Assembly: GCA_964590495.1 (NCBI GenBank)
Contig: CAZPWQ010000052.1
Location: forward strand, 1 to 23,843
Origin: CAZPWQ01 sp964590495
Lineage (GTDB): Bacteria; Bacteroidota; Rhodothermia; Balneolales; Balneolaceae
Length of the DNA: 23,843 nt
Reading direction: 5' to 3'
In this document: positions 22,241 to 23,843 of the stretch, piece after piece
Position numbering within the stretch: the stretch's first letter is position 1
How the letters are laid out: every line of letters starts with the position of its first letter
Notes under the pieces: model-generated
Seen by the model: the letters and a program-made list of their open reading frames with translations, nothing else
Told to the model about the DNA's origin: nothing
The model's database searches: none
Made by a program: the position numbers and the translations under genes

Positions 22241-23653
22241 TCACTTTCCAATACAAAAACGTGAAAAAATACTGTCCAAAACATCTTCGGTGGTTATTTC
22301 GCCGGTTATGGCACCAAGATCCTTCAGAGCACCCCGCAGATCGATCGACAGGAAGTCGCCCGTCATCCCCTGGTCCAGCGCCCGGAGTGCACTTTGCACG
22401 TGTTCCCGGGCATTCTGGAGCGCTTCCCGGTGCCGTGAAGAGGTAACGAGCAGGCTTGAGGGGTCGTACTCTTTGTTCTCCAGTACGCGTTGTTTCATCA
22501 GCTTTTTCAGATCTTCTATTTTTTCGCCTTCCAGTGCCGATATTTTAAGATCGTACTCCATGCGTTCATCTTCGACATCCACGGCAATATCTTTCTTGGT
22601 GCCGATGAAAACAAACGGCGTATCCCCGGCTCTTTTCTGAAATTCAGCAATATCTTTCCGCTCCTCTTCCGATACCTGTCGCGAGAGGTCTTTCAAGTAC
22701 ACGACCAGGTCGGCTTCCTCGAAGGCTTTCTGCGATCGTTTTACCCCTTCCGCTTCTACTACATCCGTTGTATCGCGAAGACCGGCCGTATCAGTGAGCC
22801 GGAACAGCAGCCCGTCATAACTCCAGTCCACATCAATGGTATCGCGGGTGGTGCCTGCTATTTCGGTTACAATAGCACGATCTTTCCCGACCAGGGTATT
22901 CAACAGCGTAGATTTACCGGCATTGGGCAGTCCGATAAAAACAGTACGTACGCCGTGTTTAACCAGCCGGCCGGTTTCGTAGGTTTCCAACAGGTTAACT
23001 ATCTCCTCATCAAGTTCGCGGAGCAGCCGCTCCAGCTCTTCCTTGTTGGCGAACTCGAGGTCCTCTTCCACAAAATCCAGCTCAAGCTCCACCAATGCTG
23101 TGGCGTCAATAATCTGTTGCCGAAACTGCTTGATGTGCTCGCCCAGACGCCCTTCAAGCTGCTGATGTGCGGCATCCATCGCTTTCCGGCTTTTTGCATG
23201 GATCAAATCGGCAACCGCCTCGGCCTGTGACAGTTCGAGCTTTCCATTGAGAAAGGCGCGCTGTGTAAATTCTCCGGGCTCAGCAGAGCGAATGCCAAGA
23301 TTTGTTACGGTTTCGAGCACCGACTGGGTTACTAATACGCCGCCGTGACAGGAGATTTCAGCGGTTTCCTCACCGGTGTATGATTTCGGTGAGTGAAACA
23401 AAGTAACCAGTACTTCATCTACAATATTATCTTTTTTGTCGACAATATTGCCAAAGTGAACGGTGTGTGACGGTTGCTTTGTTAAGTCTTTGCCGCTGAA
23501 TGCCTTGTTTACAAGTTCAATGGCATTTTTTCCTGAAACTCGAATTACAGCGATACCACCTTCACCGACAGGTGTGGCAATGGCAGCAATCGGTTCCCGC
23601 TGTGTGACTTCAGCTTTTTCTTCCTTTTCAGTTGTTGTGACTGATTCCTTCAT
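22241..23653 (-). CDS. mnmE: tRNA uridine-5-carboxymethylaminomethyl modification GTPase MnmE
   Basis: The 470-residue protein works with MnmG to add the (carboxymethyl)aminomethyl group to wobble U34 of certain tRNAs. Its N-terminal folate-binding domain begins at EPIAAIATPVGEGGIAVIRVSG (20-41) and includes PGEFTQRAFLNGKLEL. A helical domain surrounds the inserted GTPase domain, with G1 GLPNAGKS (241-248), the switch region IAGTTRDT, G3 DTAGLRDT and G4 TKKD, where the usual NKxD Asn is Thr. The protein ends in F-C-I-G-K, the invariant C-terminus that carries the catalytic Cys. The extension of about 13 charged residues before the folate domain is longer than in E. coli; no later Met offers a better start. 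It is convergent with secG. Confidence 0.97.
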   Translation of the reverse strand: MKESVTTTEKEEKAEVTQREPIAAIATPVGEGGIAVIRVSGKNAIELVNKAFSGKDLTKQPSHTVHFGNIVDKKDNIVDEVLVTLFHSPKSYTGEETAEISCHGGVLVTQSVLETVTNLGIRSAEPGEFTQRAFLNGKLELSQAEAVADLIHAKSRKAMDAAHQQLEGRLGEHIKQFRQQIIDATALVELELDFVEEDLEFANKEELERLLRELDEEIVNLLETYETGRLVKHGVRTVFIGLPNAGKSTLLNTLVGKDRAIVTEIAGTTRDTIDVDWSYDGLLFRLTDTAGLRDTTDVVEAEGVKRSQKAFEEADLVVYLKDLSRQVSEEERKDIAEFQKRAGDTPFVFIGTKKDIAVDVEDERMEYDLKISALEGEKIEDLKKLMKQRVLENKEYDPSSLLVTSSRHREALQNAREHVQSALRALDQGMTGDFLSIDLRGALKDLGAITGEITTEDVLDSIFSRFCIGK

Positions 23654-23843
23654 ATAAGATGAATATAACGACTCTTTGACCTTTAATCAGTTGGAGTTTA
23701 TTTCGGTTTTCGTTTACAACAGAAACCGATTTGGTTGCAAATTATTTTGTCACTACTGTTATCATGAAAATTAAGTTAGATCAGCAGGTGAGGCTGTCCA
23801 AAAAGGTTCACAAAATATTGAAGTAGCTAAATAAATAAGGTAA
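23654..23843. other. upstream region of mnmE and window edge
   Basis: It contains the mnmE promoter on the minus strand. A weak TAATTTG box reads there at about 23738-23744. On the plus strand a 20-codon frame (23764-23826) has no family resemblance, and gaggctgtccaaaaagg at 23787 onward vaguely resembles terminal repeats of some Bacteroidota insertion sequences. Nothing firm can be called. Confidence 0.3.

Noticed and set aside
22490..23230. 246-codon plus-strand frame inside mnmE
   Set aside because: Antisense shadow of a highly conserved gene; composition is Phe/Gln-rich with no family features.
1..23843. Search for CRISPR arrays, tRNAs and known defence or toxin-antitoxin modules
   Set aside because: No regularly spaced direct repeats, cloverleaf/TTCGA signatures or recognisable toxin-antitoxin pairs were seen by eye on either strand.

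Overview
The window looks like chromosomal sequence from a Gram-negative, Bacteroidota-like bacterium. The closest fit I can infer is the Balneolota/Rhodothermota side (marine or saline heterotrophs), but no marker gene here settles it. The signs are moderate GC with AT-rich intergenic gaps, signal peptides that end in A/G before Q, outer-membrane beta-barrels, lipoproteins, and TAnnTTTG-type boxes just upstream of several starts that lack a good Shine-Dalgarno. There are no rRNA or tRNA genes, CRISPR arrays or complete insertion sequences.

Layout. Positions 1-500 hold the broken tail of an amidohydrolase gene (one in-frame TAA) and decayed sequence. Next come a small outer-membrane barrel (501-1082) with a strong terminator, and a MATE exporter (1297-2742). 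A ~330 bp gap of nested inverted repeats follows. Positions 3083-8959 are an exported carbohydrate/detoxification block: a polysaccharide-deacetylase lipoprotein on the minus strand, and divergently a GH78-like glycosidase, a phosphotriesterase-family lipoprotein and an O-methyltransferase-fold protein with a signal peptide. Positions 9163-12622 hold an HTTM-like membrane protein, a second barrel (PF13568-like), an exported ThuA-domain protein and a small membrane-anchored protein.

Positions 12692-15039 are a two-gene ABC transporter (permease overlapping ATPase by 16 bp). It is followed convergently by a GAF-type free methionine-R-sulfoxide reductase homologue and then an alpha-oxoamine-synthase-type PLP enzyme. 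From 17505 the window holds a DEAD-box-like protein with every catalytic motif degenerate, a CPBP membrane protease, an SRAP/YedK/HMCES-like protein that has lost its recognised catalytic residues, an MscS-type channel, secG and mnmE.

The most striking features are the two apparent pseudoenzymes, a DEAD-box pseudo-helicase (17505-18878, minus) and an SRAP pseudo-enzyme (19997-20668, plus). They lie within 1.2 kb of each other on either side of a CPBP protease gene, with a perfect 14 bp palindrome in the divergent promoter gap. Both keep long, intact reading frames and recognisable folds, so they look like maintained proteins with changed roles rather than decaying genes. Whether they act together is speculation. 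Two families of extragenic palindromic repeats each occur twice; one copy fills exactly the gap between two convergent stop codons.
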